64,000 bases of DNA from a bacterium (GTDB lineage: Bacteria > Chloroflexota > Dormibacteria > Dormibacterales > Dormibacteraceae): contig SCQL01000031.1 in NCBI GenBank assembly GCA_004299235.1, forward strand, positions 1-64,000, written 5' to 3'. Each line of letters starts with the position of its first letter. Position 1 is the stretch's first letter. Below the pieces are notes generated by a model that was not told the DNA's origin, made no database searches, and was given only the letters and a program-made list of their open reading frames with translations. The translations under genes were made by a program, and so were the position numbers. Below, piece after piece: positions 1 through 8,520 of this stretch.

Positions 1-85
1 GATCGCGCTGCTGGAACTGCCTGAGCGCCGCTTCCAGATCGGAGAGCCTTGTGCCCCAACCCCCAACATGCGACCATGCTACCAA
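1..85 (-). CDS. Possible 5' end of a gene running off the left edge
   Basis: On the minus strand a frame opening with TTG at 85 stays open to the window edge. It encodes a short lead and then a charged amphipathic stretch, LSDLEAALRQFQQRD, that looks like the start of a coiled coil or long helix. Only about 28 residues are visible, no family can be recognised, and another frame (ATG at 89) is open too. This is a weak call resting only on helix-like composition. Confidence 0.22.
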   Translation of the reverse strand, partial: MVAWSHVGGWGTRLSDLEAALRQFQQRD

Positions 86-174
86 ACATCCGTTCGGGCG
101 TCAAGCAAAAGAAGGCTGTAAATGACGAAAATCTTTCGCCCGCGGCGGTAGCGAGCTCGCGCCCCTCACCCTGA

Positions 175-206
175 CCCTCTCCCCTCGGGGGAGAGGGGCG
201 ATTTTT
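175..206 (+). terminator. Terminator-like hairpin
   Basis: A ten-base-pair perfect stem (175-184 with 188-197), loop TCG, is followed by GCGA and a run of five T (202-206). This has the form of an intrinsic terminator for plus-strand transcription entering from the left edge. The stem sequence is of a C-rich type often dispersed in high-GC intergenic regions, so it may be a repeat and not a dedicated terminator. Confidence 0.4.
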
Positions 207-394
207 CCCCATCGACATCGCTGGTGGGCTCCGAGCGCCCCGGGCCGCCATACCTACCCCAGACGCCCTTTCCTGGTCTCGTCTCTGGCGACTCACCGGC
301 CGGCTGGGCGCGCTGCCGTACCACCAGACTGAGTGTCTTCCCGACTCGGGAGACGAAGCTTGAGCCCGTCGTCGATCGCGTGCCGGGAGTGCTC

Positions 395-400
395 CATACT
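395..400 (+). promoter_or_regulatory. -10-like box for a leaderless thioesterase mRNA
   Basis: CATACT lies exactly 7 nt before the ATG at 408, and no Shine-Dalgarno sequence is visible. The same geometry precedes several other first genes in this window, which supports a -10 element with transcription starting at or near the start codon. There is no clear -35. Confidence 0.35.
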
Positions 401-407
401 GGCCGCG

Positions 408-821
408 ATGACCGACGAGGCGGCGACCGCAGTCATCCGCGCTGTGATGCCGCTGTGCGCCACGCTCGGCGTGCGCACGGAGACCTACTCCGCTGACGAG
501 GTGGCGCTTGCGCTCGACTGGGCGCCCTCGCTCTGCACCAGCGGCGGGATTCTGCACGGGGGAGTGATCATGGCGCTCGCCGATTCGGCGGGCGGCGCCT
601 GCGCCGACTTGAACCTGCCGGCCGGCGCTTCGGGTACCGCCACCATCGAGTCGAAAACCAACTTCTTCGGCGCTGTGAAGGCCGGCACGATCACCGCCAC
701 CGCCACGCCCCTGCACCACGGCGGGACGACGATGGCGGTCGAGACCTCGGTGCGCGACGGCACCGGGCGGCTGGTCGCCAAGGTCACCCAGACGCAGATG
801 ATCCTTCGCCCCCGCGCCTGA
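408..821 (+). CDS. PaaI-type hotdog-fold thioesterase
   Basis: Predicted acyl-CoA thioesterase of the PaaI/YbgC-like hotdog superfamily, which hydrolyses CoA thioesters in the cytoplasm. The 137-residue length fits. The core motif is present: a loop ending GGILHGGVIMALADSAGGA, with the HGG and the following Ala-Asp typical of the PaaI branch, then beta strands around ESKTNFF and a C-terminal TQTQMIL strand. The ATG at 408 was preferred to the GTG at 333 because family proteins begin close to this point and a -10-like box lies 7 nt upstream. It stands alone and converges on PEP carboxylase. The substrate cannot be told from sequence. Confidence 0.85.
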   Translation: MTDEAATAVIRAVMPLCATLGVRTETYSADEVALALDWAPSLCTSGGILHGGVIMALADSAGGACADLNLPAGASGTATIESKTNFFGAVKAGTITATATPLHHGGTTMAVETSVRDGTGRLVAKVTQTQMILRPRA

Positions 822-837
822 CCCCGCCTGGATCGCC

Positions 838-3447
838 CTAGCCCGTGTTCTGAAGTCCCGCCGCGACGCCGTTGACGGTCAGGAGGAGAACCTGCTCGAG
901 ACGTTCCCGCTCCTCCGCGCCCGCGGCCGTGCCGCGCAGGGCCTCCAGGGCGTGCAGCTGGATGTGGGACAGCGCGTCCACGTACGGGTTGCGCAGCTCG
1001 ACCGCCCACGAAAGCACGCGCCGGTTTTCCAGCAGGCGGGTGTGGCCGGTGACGGCGAGCACCTTCTCGACCGTCAGGTCGTACTCGGCCAGGAGGCGTG
1101 CCTTCAGCTCGGGCCGCGAACCCAGGTCGAGATAGCGGGAGGCGATCCTGCGGTCGGTCTTGGCGAGGCTCATCTCCGCGTTGTCGAGAAGGCTGCCGAA
1201 CAGCGGCCATGCCTCATAGGCCTCTTTCAGCTCTCCGATCTCCGCCGCGGCCAGGCCGCTGCCGAGGCCGTACCAGCCTGGGAGGTTCAATCGGACCTGA
1301 GACCACGAGAAGACCCACGGGATGGCGCGCAGCTCGTCCAGCCTGTGGCCGGCCGCTCGACGCGCCGGTCGGGATCCGAGGCGCAGGCGGCCGAGCTCAT
1401 CGACTGGCGTCACCCGGCTGAACCACTCGTCGAAACCGTCCGCTTCGACGAGGGCTCGGTAAGCGGCTCGCGCCGGGCCGTCCACCCGCGCCGCCAGCGA
1501 GCGGAAGCGCCCGGCCGCTCGCTCCACCACCGCCTCCACCTCTGGCTGCGAGCTCAAGAGGACGGCCGAGGTGACCTGCTCGAGGTGGCGGCGCGCGATC
1601 GCCGGCTGCGCGTAGCGGGCGAAGATCACCTCACCCTGCTCGGTGACCTTGAAATGGCCGTCGATCGAACCCGGCGCTTGCGCGCGAATCGCCCGGTTGG
1701 CCGGCCCGCCGCCACGGCCGAGCGAGCCGCCACGACCGTGAAAGATCGTGAGGCGGACCCGCCGGCGCTTCGCCCACCGGACCAGGGCCTCCTGCGCGCC
1801 GTACAACGCCAGGTTCGCCGACACCGGCCCCACCTCTTTGGTGGAATCGGAATATCCGACCATGACCTCGATCCGCCCGGTCTCACGCACCCGGCTCTGA
1901 ACCTGCTCGAGCTCGAGCATGGAGTCGAGGATGGAGGGCGCGCGAGCGAGGTCTTCGGCGGTTTCGAGCAGCGGGACGACGTCGAGGACCACCGGCGGTG
2001 AGTCACGCGTCGCCATCTCGGCCAGGGAGTACACGTTGGCGATATCGGTCGCATCCCTCGTGAAGCTGACGATGTAGCGGCGGCACGACTCGGCGCCGAA
2101 GCGCTGCTGGATGGCGGCCATCGCGCGAAAGGTCGCCAGCACCTCGTCGGTCTCGGCGGAGCGCGGTCCCCCGCTCTCCAGCTCGGCCCGCGCGAGATCG
2201 AGGATCGCGCTGTGCTGCCGCACCTCCACTTGGGCGAAATGAAAACCGAAGGTCTCCACCTGCCAGATGGCGTGCTGCAACTCGCCGAAGGCGAGGCGTG
2301 GCGCACCGGCCGACGCCAGGGACTGCTGCACCACCCGGAGGTCGTCGACCAGCTCCCCCGGGGTCCGGTACCCGCTCGAGGTCGCAAGACGCGTCGCCCG
2401 GACGCGGTCCGCCACGTGCACCAGATACTGGCGGTGCCGCTCGGCCGGCGAGCGGGCTTCGATGTCCGCCCAACGCAGCGGTTCCGAATCGCGCGCCTCG
2501 GCCAACCGAGCTTGCAGTGCGCTGTCCGGCGGAGTCGTGACGGCATCCGCGGTCAGGGCGCGGCCGATCCGCGTGATCGCAGCCTCCAGCGCGATCAGGA
2601 CGTGCTCGGACGCCACCTCGAGCGCTTCCCGTGTGACCTCCGCGGTCACCACGGGATTGCCGTCCCGGTCGGCCCCGACCCAACTGCCGAAGCGAAGGAA
2701 AGGAGGCACCAACGCGGCTCGGCGGCCGGCGTCCCGCGGTTGCAGCGCCGTGTCCAGGTCGCGATAGATCTCGGGCACGATTCGAAACAGGCTGTCGTCG
2801 AAGACGCCCAGCACCGTACGCACCTCATCCAGCGGCCGCACCTGGCTGCTTCGCAGCTGGGCGGTGCGCCACAGCGTGTCGACCTCTTCCAGCAAACGCC
2901 TTCGGGCATCGCGCTGCTCGTGCTCGGAAGCGCGTGGATCGTCGAGCCTCTCGAGCTGAGCGCCGACACGGGAGGTCGCGGCGACGACCGCTCTCCTCCG
3001 CGCCTCGGTCGGATGAGCGGTCAACACCGGGTGGATCGACAGGTCGTCGAGCAGCTCCCGCAGACGACCCTCGCCATATCGAGATCGAATCTCCGCCACG
3101 GCCTGCCCGATCGACTCCGGGGATGGCTCGGGTCCGCGATCGCGCTCGCGCAGGGCTCTGACGCGGTGCCGCTCCTCGGCGAGGTTCACGAGCTGGAAGT
3201 AGCAGGTGAACGCGCGAGCCACCTGCTCGGCCCGATCGAGCGACCACGACGCCACGAGCTGCTGTGCCTCGCGCGCCTGCTCGTCGCTCTGGCGCGCCAG
3301 GATCACGGTGCGGCGCAGCCGCTCCACCATCTCGAAGAGCTCCGCCCCGCCACTCTCGGTGATGACCTGGCCGAGCACCTCTCCCAGCAGGCGGACCTCC
3401 TTCCGCAAAGGCGCCGGCATCTCCTGGCTTGCGCTCTGACGCGACAT
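838..3447 (-). CDS. ppc: Phosphoenolpyruvate carboxylase
   Basis: Carboxylates phosphoenolpyruvate with bicarbonate to oxaloacetate, the main anaplerotic reaction, in the cytosol. The 869-residue length matches bacterial PEPC. Diagnostic motifs are all present: TAHPTE near residue 142 with the catalytic His, GYSDSTKEVG near 530, FHGRGGSLGRGGG near 570, and the C-terminal QNTG that carries allosteric function in the family. ATG at 3447 was chosen over an in-frame TTG at 3456 because the box TAACTT lies 7 nt before it, suggesting a leaderless mRNA. It is a single gene, divergent from the lipoprotein at 3539. Function is firm. Confidence 0.97.
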   Translation of the reverse strand: MSRQSASQEMPAPLRKEVRLLGEVLGQVITESGGAELFEMVERLRRTVILARQSDEQAREAQQLVASWSLDRAEQVARAFTCYFQLVNLAEERHRVRALRERDRGPEPSPESIGQAVAEIRSRYGEGRLRELLDDLSIHPVLTAHPTEARRRAVVAATSRVGAQLERLDDPRASEHEQRDARRRLLEEVDTLWRTAQLRSSQVRPLDEVRTVLGVFDDSLFRIVPEIYRDLDTALQPRDAGRRAALVPPFLRFGSWVGADRDGNPVVTAEVTREALEVASEHVLIALEAAITRIGRALTADAVTTPPDSALQARLAEARDSEPLRWADIEARSPAERHRQYLVHVADRVRATRLATSSGYRTPGELVDDLRVVQQSLASAGAPRLAFGELQHAIWQVETFGFHFAQVEVRQHSAILDLARAELESGGPRSAETDEVLATFRAMAAIQQRFGAESCRRYIVSFTRDATDIANVYSLAEMATRDSPPVVLDVVPLLETAEDLARAPSILDSMLELEQVQSRVRETGRIEVMVGYSDSTKEVGPVSANLALYGAQEALVRWAKRRRVRLTIFHGRGGSLGRGGGPANRAIRAQAPGSIDGHFKVTEQGEVIFARYAQPAIARRHLEQVTSAVLLSSQPEVEAVVERAAGRFRSLAARVDGPARAAYRALVEADGFDEWFSRVTPVDELGRLRLGSRPARRAAGHRLDELRAIPWVFSWSQVRLNLPGWYGLGSGLAAAEIGELKEAYEAWPLFGSLLDNAEMSLAKTDRRIASRYLDLGSRPELKARLLAEYDLTVEKVLAVTGHTRLLENRRVLSWAVELRNPYVDALSHIQLHALEALRGTAAGAEERERLEQVLLLTVNGVAAGLQNTG

Positions 3448-3454
3448 GGCAGCC

Positions 3455-3460
3455 AAGTTA
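3455..3460 (-). promoter_or_regulatory. -10 box (TAACTT) for leaderless ppc mRNA
   Basis: Read on the minus strand, TAACTT fits TANNNT and is separated by 7 nt from the ppc ATG. No ribosome binding site lies between them. It supports the ATG at 3447 as the true start. Confidence 0.45.
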
Positions 3461-3526
3461 CCAGCCGGACAGCTGCCGATGGCTTCCGCCCCTCAAGATG
3501 TAATGGGTGTACAGCCCCCAGCCCAT

Positions 3527-3532
3527 TACAAT
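3527..3532 (+). promoter_or_regulatory. -10 box (TACAAT) before the propeller lipoprotein
   Basis: TACAAT differs from the TATAAT consensus at one position and sits 6 nt before the ATG at 3539, again with no Shine-Dalgarno sequence. It is probably a leaderless promoter. Confidence 0.45.
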
Positions 3533-3538
3533 CGTCAC

Positions 3539-4561
3539 ATGCATCGCACGCGCGGCCGGCTGCCGGCGGGGTTGCTCGCCATCGGCTGCCTCGCGGCCTG
3601 TTCGCAGGCGCCGCCACCGGTCCACGGCTGGACGATGGTCGCGCACGTCAGGGTTGGCCAGACCCCAGGTCCGGTGACGCTCGCCGGCGGCTGGGCCTTC
3701 GTCCCCAACATGAGCGACGGCACGGTGACGCAGATCGATCGGGCTGACGGCAAGGTCGTCGCCACCATCGATGTCGCCGACCCTCACGTGCTGCGTGAGC
3801 AGGGCTGCGCCCCGGACAGCGTCCACGCCTACTACTCAGGTTCCTGGGGCTGGCGCATCTGCGACACGCCGTATGCCACCGCCTGGGACGGCTCGTCGCT
3901 GTGGGCGCTCGACAACGGCCGCCGGCAGCTCGTTCGCGTCGACCCATCGACCCACCGGGCGGCGGACCGGGTCAGCCTGCCCGGCACCGGGTGGGGCGTC
4001 GCGATCAGCGGCACGACGGCCTATGTCTCCGGGTTCGTGGCCGACCGGTCGCTTTACGTGGTCGATCTCGCGGCGCGTCGCGTGACGACCACGCTGAGCG
4101 ACCTCGACCTGGGACCCGCGTCACTGGCGGTGGGCCCCAACGGCGTCTGGGTGGTCTGCGCGCGAGCCGGCACCGGCCACCTCGACCGCATCGACCCGAT
4201 CACCAACCGGGTGGTCGGCCGTTACGAGAGTGAGTGGTGGAGCACCGCCATCGTGGCTGATCACGACTCCATCTACGTCCGTGGCACGTTTGGCGGCGAC
4301 ATCTCCCGAATCAACACCGCGACAGGGATCTCGGAGTGGAACCAGCCGGGCCCCGGTTTCATCGGCCGGCAGGGGATCGATCAGCTCGGCGCGGCTCCCA
4401 ACGGCATCTGGATGAGCGGCCCGACCACCGCCCGCGTCGATCCCGCGACGGGAAGGATCGTGGAAAGGATCCCGCTGCCGTCAACCTCGGTGGCCGCGGG
4501 CGGCAACGAGCTCTGGCTCGTTCGGCTCGACGGCTCGGTATCGGAGTTCAAGCGAGATTAG
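3539..4561 (+). CDS. Secreted beta-propeller lipoprotein (YVTN/Vgb-like)
   Basis: A 340-residue exported lipoprotein of unknown role. The N-terminus has basic residues, a hydrophobic stretch and the lipobox LAAC, giving a lipidated Cys at about residue 21. The rest is a run of roughly 45-residue repeats with motifs such as GWAFVPNMSDGTVTQIDRADGKVVATI, typical of YVTN/NHL-type propellers and of virginiamycin B lyase-like folds. No catalytic motif can be assigned. ATG at 3539 was chosen because the signal peptide starts there. It overlaps the start of the downstream CGNR frame and may be co-transcribed with it. Binding or scaffold roles are common in this family; the ligand is unknown. Confidence 0.75.
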   Translation: MHRTRGRLPAGLLAIGCLAACSQAPPPVHGWTMVAHVRVGQTPGPVTLAGGWAFVPNMSDGTVTQIDRADGKVVATIDVADPHVLREQGCAPDSVHAYYSGSWGWRICDTPYATAWDGSSLWALDNGRRQLVRVDPSTHRAADRVSLPGTGWGVAISGTTAYVSGFVADRSLYVVDLAARRVTTTLSDLDLGPASLAVGPNGVWVVCARAGTGHLDRIDPITNRVVGRYESEWWSTAIVADHDSIYVRGTFGGDISRINTATGISEWNQPGPGFIGRQGIDQLGAAPNGIWMSGPTTARVDPATGRIVERIPLPSTSVAAGGNELWLVRLDGSVSEFKRD

Positions 4562-5168
4562 CCAGGCAGGCAAATGGCGGCCCAACCCCATCCCCTACAC
4601 CGCCTTCGAGCAACCCTGCCTGGACTTCGTCAACAGCGAGTTCACCGAGCACACCGGAAGCGGAGGGCGATTTGACCGCCTGCAGACCGTCGAGTGGCGT
4701 CGCTGGTTTCTGGAGCGCTGGGGCTTTCACCCTCCGACCGGCGTATCGGCCGGCACGCTGGCGCGTCTGAAAGGGCTGCGATCCCTCCTGCGTGAGCTCC
4801 TCGTGGATCACGCCGACCCAAACCGCGGCCAGCTGGAGCGTCTCAATCAGCTGCTCGCGGCGGGACCGTGCACCTGGCGGCTCTGGCACGATCCCGCCTC
4901 GAAACCTGGAGCGAGGCTGGTCATGGAGCTGCGGCCGGTGACCGCCGGCTGGGACGCGGTGCTGGCCGGCGTGGTCGCGTCGTTCGCGGAGCTGGCGGTG
5001 AGCGGGGACATCAAGCGGGTCAAGCGCTGCGGCAACCCGAGCTGCTCGTTCCTGTTCTTCGACGCCAGCGCGGCGCAGAGCCGTCGCTGGTGCGACCCGG
5101 CCATCTGCGGCAATCTGGTCAAGGTTCGCGAGTTCCGGGCCCGGGGCCGGCGGCGCCCCCGACGCTGA
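4557..5168 (+). CDS. CGNR zinc-finger (ABATE domain) protein, start irregular
   Basis: Probable DNA-binding regulator of the ABATE/CGNR family, common in actinobacteria and relatives. The N-terminal ABATE segment is recognisable from CLDFVNS at 4617-4637, and the C-terminal zinc finger has CGNPSC and WCDPAICGN spacing. No ATG, GTG or TTG occurs in this frame before GTG 4803, which would delete the ABATE half. Options are an ATT start at 4557 (GGAG 10 nt upstream, overlapping the previous stop), or the ATG at 4574 preceded by AGGCAGG, which is one base out of frame and would need a one-base correction near 4583. Identity is good; the 5' end is unresolved. Confidence 0.7.
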   Translation: MSQAGKWRPNPIPYTAFEQPCLDFVNSEFTEHTGSGGRFDRLQTVEWRRWFLERWGFHPPTGVSAGTLARLKGLRSLLRELLVDHADPNRGQLERLNQLLAAGPCTWRLWHDPASKPGARLVMELRPVTAGWDAVLAGVVASFAELAVSGDIKRVKRCGNPSCSFLFFDASAAQSRRWCDPAICGNLVKVREFRARGRRRPRR

Positions 5169-5188
5169 GCCGGCCGCGGCCAGCTCAG
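5165..5188. terminator. Hairpin between convergent genes
   Basis: CTGAGC and GCTCAG flank a GGCCGCGGCC palindrome, starting inside the stop codon region of the CGNR gene. It lies between two convergent genes and could terminate both, although there is no T-tract on either side. Confidence 0.35.
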
Positions 5189-5222
5189 AGTCCCGGATGG
5201 AAGCGGGGAGCCAGGCGCGTGC

Positions 5223-6035
5223 TCATCGGCGCGGCCACATGCGGGTGGCGGCGACGAGCACAAACAGGCCGAACACGCCCGCCAGCATTCGCTGCGGCAT
5301 CCAGATGGCAAGCGCCGCGCCGAGGAGCGTCGCGGGCACACCGGCACCGGCGATCCAGCCGACGGAGCGCAGGTCGACATCACCATGGCGGTAGTGGGTC
5401 AGGGCACCGATCGCGGCGGTCGGCAGGATCGCCACCAGCGAAGTGCCCTGGGCCATACGCTGAGCGAGCCCAAAGCCGAGGACCAGTGTCGGCACGGTCA
5501 GAATCCCGCCGCCAACCCCGGCGAGGCCGCTCAGGATCCCGATGACCAGCCCGCTCAGGATGATGAACGCGTACTGCTCGACGCTCACGCTTCGTGAGAC
5601 CAAGCCGCCCGGAGAACCGGACGCACCGAGCGCCGCGTCGTAGACCTGCTTCAGGCCGACGACCACGAGCAGGAGGGCGACCAGCACCCGAAGGGCGCGC
5701 TCCGGGATCCGGCGCGCGACGTAGGCGCCCGCGAACGCGCCTGCCCCGCCGCCCAGGACGAGGAGGAGTGCGACCGTCAGGTCGACCTGAGGCGCGCCGT
5801 TGCCGAAGTAGTAGACACACGCGCCCGCCAGCGCGACGGGAACAATGGCCGCGAGCGAGGTGCCGCTCGCCCGGCGCGGGTCGGTATGGGTCCACATGAC
5901 CTGCAGCGGCACCATGAGGAAGCCGCCGCCCACGCCCAGCAGTCCGCTCGCGAGTCCGGCGACTACGCCGATCGCGGCACTGGCTCTGGGAGTGGAAGCC
6001 AGTCGCGTCTCGATGCTGGGGCTAGCCCGCCGACT
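5223..6035 (-). CDS. TauE/SafE-family sulfite/anion exporter, N-terminus frameshifted or oddly started
   Basis: Multi-pass membrane protein of the TauE/SafE (DUF81) family, which exports sulfite, sulfoacetate or other organic anions. It has two half-repeats, each with a glycine-rich signature: GLLGVGGGFLMVPL near the N-terminus and GLAGVGGGILTVPTLVLG in the middle. The frame is open from 6035, but its first standard start is GTG 5933, inside the first signature. A normal ATGA-coupled ATG exists at 6039, overlapping the livF stop, but it hits TAG after five codons; the family frame lies at +1. The gene may be damaged, use CTG or ATC as start, or contain a base-call error. Its position after livF suggests it belongs to the transport operon. 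Confidence 0.75.
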   Translation of the reverse strand, partial: SRRASPSIETRLASTPRASAAIGVVAGLASGLLGVGGGFLMVPLQVMWTHTDPRRASGTSLAAIVPVALAGACVYYFGNGAPQVDLTVALLLVLGGGAGAFAGAYVARRIPERALRVLVALLLVVVGLKQVYDAALGASGSPGGLVSRSVSVEQYAFIILSGLVIGILSGLAGVGGGILTVPTLVLGFGLAQRMAQGTSLVAILPTAAIGALTHYRHGDVDLRSVGWIAGAGVPATLLGAALAIWMPQRMLAGVFGLFVLVAATRMWPRR

Positions 6036-6767
6036 TCATGAGAGGCGGCCGACGTAAAGGTTGATCACCTCATCATCCTGCAACAGGTCCGCGCCTGTGC
6101 CTTCGAGCCGGTTCTGGCCGAGGACGAGGACATATGCCCATTGGGCGTGGCGCAGGGTCTCGCGCGTATTCTGCTCGATGACCAGGATGGCAACCCCAGT
6201 CGCCTTGATCTCTTCGATCCGCTCCCAGATCAAGCCCTGAAACTTCGGCGCCAGGCCGGCGCTCGGTTCGTCCAGGATGAGCACGACGGGGTCGACCATC
6301 AGCCCGCGGGCGAGGGCGAGCATGGTCCTCTGACCGCCGCTCAGCGTGTTGGCGCGCCGGTGCGACGACACCTTGAGATCCCCGAAGAGGCCGAAAAGCT
6401 GCTCGACCCGGTCCCGCACCCCTGAGCGCCGGCTGTAGCCGCCCATCTCCAGGTTTTCGCGCACCGTGAGCTCCGGGAACACGTTCGCCACCTGCGGAAC
6501 ATAGGCGAGCCCCCTTCTCACGAGCTTCTCGGCCGGCTGCCCGGTGACATCGACCCCCTGAACGGAAACGGTGCCGGCCGTGGGACGGATGAGTCCCGCG
6601 ATGGCCTTCAGCAGCGTGGACTTGCCGGCGCCGTTCGGGCCGACGATGGCGGTGATGGCGGCGCGGTTGACCGCGATGCTGATCCCGTTGATGACCGGGG
6701 GCCCGCCGTATCCCGCCGTCAGCCCCCGCACGGCCAGGATCGGCCCTTCGCCGTTGGTCGGGCTCAT
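6036..6767 (-). CDS. livF: Branched-chain amino acid-type ABC transporter ATPase LivF
   Basis: One of two ATP-hydrolysing subunits of a Liv/HAAT-type importer. The 243-residue length and sequence fit LivF: Walker A GPNGAGKST, signature LSGGQRTMLALARGL, Walker B VVLILDEPSAGLAP. ATG at 6767 overlaps the livG stop by 4 nt (ATGA) and was preferred to GTG at 6770. It ends the five-gene importer set. The Liv family also carries aromatic acids, urea and amides, so the gene name does not prove branched-chain amino acid uptake; the CoA-transferase genes divergent from this operon point to a carboxylic acid. Confidence 0.92.
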   Translation of the reverse strand: MSPTNGEGPILAVRGLTAGYGGPPVINGISIAVNRAAITAIVGPNGAGKSTLLKAIAGLIRPTAGTVSVQGVDVTGQPAEKLVRRGLAYVPQVANVFPELTVRENLEMGGYSRRSGVRDRVEQLFGLFGDLKVSSHRRANTLSGGQRTMLALARGLMVDPVVLILDEPSAGLAPKFQGLIWERIEEIKATGVAILVIEQNTRETLRHAQWAYVLVLGQNRLEGTGADLLQDDEVINLYVGRLS

Positions 6768-7552
6768 CACTGCTTGGCGAGCTCCCCAAGGTATGCGTCG
6801 ATCACGCCCTGGTTCGAGCGCAGCGACTCGAAAGGCCCCTCGGCGATCACGGTGCCCTGCGCCATGACGATGACGTGATCGGTCACGCGCTCGATGAATG
6901 GAAGGTTGTGCTCGACGACGATGACGGACGTTCCCGCTGAGACGAAGCCTTCGATGGCGAGAGCCATCCGCTCGCCGAGTACCGGGTTCACACCGCCCAT
7001 GGGCTCATCGAGGATGACCAGTTGGGGCTCGGCCATCCGGATCCGCGCAAACTCGACGAGCCGCTTCTGACCGCCGCTCAGGTTGCCGGCCCGCTCGTTG
7101 CGCAGCTTGAGGAGGCCGAACTCGTTCAGGATCTCCCGCGCCCTGGCGAGCTCGTGCACGTCGGCGTCGCGTCGGGCGCGCCCAAGTCCCCACACGCCGC
7201 GCCAGAACGTCTCCCGACGCGCATCCCATCGGGCCATGATCACGTTTTCCAGGACCGTGAGCCCTGGCCACTCCCTCGGACTCTGGAAGGTGCGAATCAG
7301 CCCCATGCGCGAGATGCGATGAGGCGCGGCGCCCTGGATCGGCACGCCTTTGAAGAGCACCGTGCCGGAGTCGGGCAGCTTGAATCCCGAGATCAGATCG
7401 ATCGCGGTGCTCTTCCCTGCCCCGTTGGGCCCGATCAACCCTGTCACCTGGCCGGCCGGGGCCTCGAATGAGCACGCTTCGACCGCGTAGACACCGCCGA
7501 AGTGCTTGGTCAGGCCCCTGACCCCCAGAGCCGCGGCCGCCGAGCTCGACAC
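6767..7552 (-). CDS. livG: Branched-chain amino acid-type ABC transporter ATPase LivG
   Basis: Second ATPase of the importer, 261 residues, with Walker A GPNGAGKST, signature LSGGQKRLVEFARI and Walker B LVILDEPMGGVNP. The longer insertion between Walker A and signature (the GLIRTFQSPREWPGLTVLENV region) is characteristic of LivG over LivF. The GTG start at 7552 overlaps the livM stop codon. It is expected to form a heterodimer with LivF at the cytoplasmic face of LivHM. Confidence 0.93.
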   Translation of the reverse strand: MSSSAAAALGVRGLTKHFGGVYAVEACSFEAPAGQVTGLIGPNGAGKSTAIDLISGFKLPDSGTVLFKGVPIQGAAPHRISRMGLIRTFQSPREWPGLTVLENVIMARWDARRETFWRGVWGLGRARRDADVHELARAREILNEFGLLKLRNERAGNLSGGQKRLVEFARIRMAEPQLVILDEPMGGVNPVLGERMALAIEGFVSAGTSVIVVEHNLPFIERVTDHVIVMAQGTVIAEGPFESLRSNQGVIDAYLGELAKQ

Positions 7553-8520
7553 TATGCGGGCCGCGCGGCGAGATCGCCTTCAGGTGAGCGGTCGACCATT
7601 CGCCGTTCTGGGAGCAGGCCCGCGGGCCGGTATCGCAGGAAGAGGACCAGGGCCGCGCCGATCACGATTGGGCGAACGGCGAGCACGATCGTCGGATGCC
7701 CGGGGATCTCGGGCAGGAAGCGTGTGGATTCCTCGATCAACATGATCACGATGAACACGCCCAGCACGACGCCTCTGATGTTGCCGCGTCCGCCGACCAG
7801 GATCGCGGCGTAGAGGATGACCGTCTCGAGCGGAGACCATGCCGACGGGTTGAAGGCGCTGAGGTAGGCGGCGAAGAGGCCGCCGCCAAGACCGCCGATG
7901 CCCGCGCCCAGCACGTAGGCCTTGAGCTTCAGGCGGTAGATGTCGCGCCCGAAGGCCGCCGCCGCCCTTTCGTCTTCACGTAGCGATCGCAGGGCGAGCC
8001 CGAACCGGCTGCCGGAGACGCGTGACAGGAAGAAGTACACCAAAAGAAAGACGGCGATCGCAAAGCCGGCAAAGAAGTACTGGTAGCTCTGGAAGTCGAG
8101 GCCGAGCACGTCGCCCATCGGATTGATGAGACCGAACAGGCCGTTGTAGCCGTCGAACAGGGGAACGTACTGCCCGGCGAACACATAGAGCACGTAGACC
8201 GCGCCGAGGGTGACGATCGAAAAGTAGATGCCGCGAAGGTGCCGCAGCGCGATCAGGCCCACGACCAGGGCCATCGCCATGGCCGACACCACGGCGCATG
8301 CGACCGCGGCGAGGTAGGGCAGCTGGAGACCCAGGATGTATTGCGCCGGCGCGGGCTGACGGCCGATGCTCAGGACCAGCGTCATGTAGGCGCCGAGCGC
8401 GACATAGCCGTAGTAGGCGAGATCGAAATCGCCCGACCACCCCCAGATGACGTTGAGGCCGAGCGCCATGATGCCGAAGATCGCTCCCTCGGTGAGGATG
8501 GAGATCAGGTACTGGGTCAT
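7552..8520 (-). CDS. livM: Branched-chain amino acid-type ABC transporter permease LivM
   Basis: Membrane subunit of the importer, 322 residues with about eight to ten hydrophobic segments. The family signature around YGYVALGAYMT and the cytoplasmic loop FGLALRSLREDERAAAAFG, which docks on the ATPase, identify LivM. The open frame extends much further upstream (to 8991), but that part is out-of-phase livH sequence; ATG at 8520 overlaps the livH stop (ATGA) and starts a proper first membrane helix. Confidence 0.93.
   Translation of the reverse strand: MTQYLISILTEGAIFGIMALGLNVIWGWSGDFDLAYYGYVALGAYMTLVLSIGRQPAPAQYILGLQLPYLAAVACAVVSAMAMALVVGLIALRHLRGIYFSIVTLGAVYVLYVFAGQYVPLFDGYNGLFGLINPMGDVLGLDFQSYQYFFAGFAIAVFLLVYFFLSRVSGSRFGLALRSLREDERAAAAFGRDIYRLKLKAYVLGAGIGGLGGGLFAAYLSAFNPSAWSPLETVILYAAILVGGRGNIRGVVLGVFIVIMLIEESTRFLPEIPGHPTIVLAVRPIVIGAALVLFLRYRPAGLLPERRMVDRSPEGDLAARPA

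Larger units (their letters stand above)
86..407. other. Intergenic region, 322 nt
   Basis: I see no convincing gene here. Short frames on both strands have no recognisable protein character. The stretch contains a terminator-like hairpin (175-206) and ends in a -10-like box just before the thioesterase gene. The C-rich run around 161-184 resembles dispersed intergenic C/T-rich sequence seen in many high-GC genomes. Confidence 0.5.
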
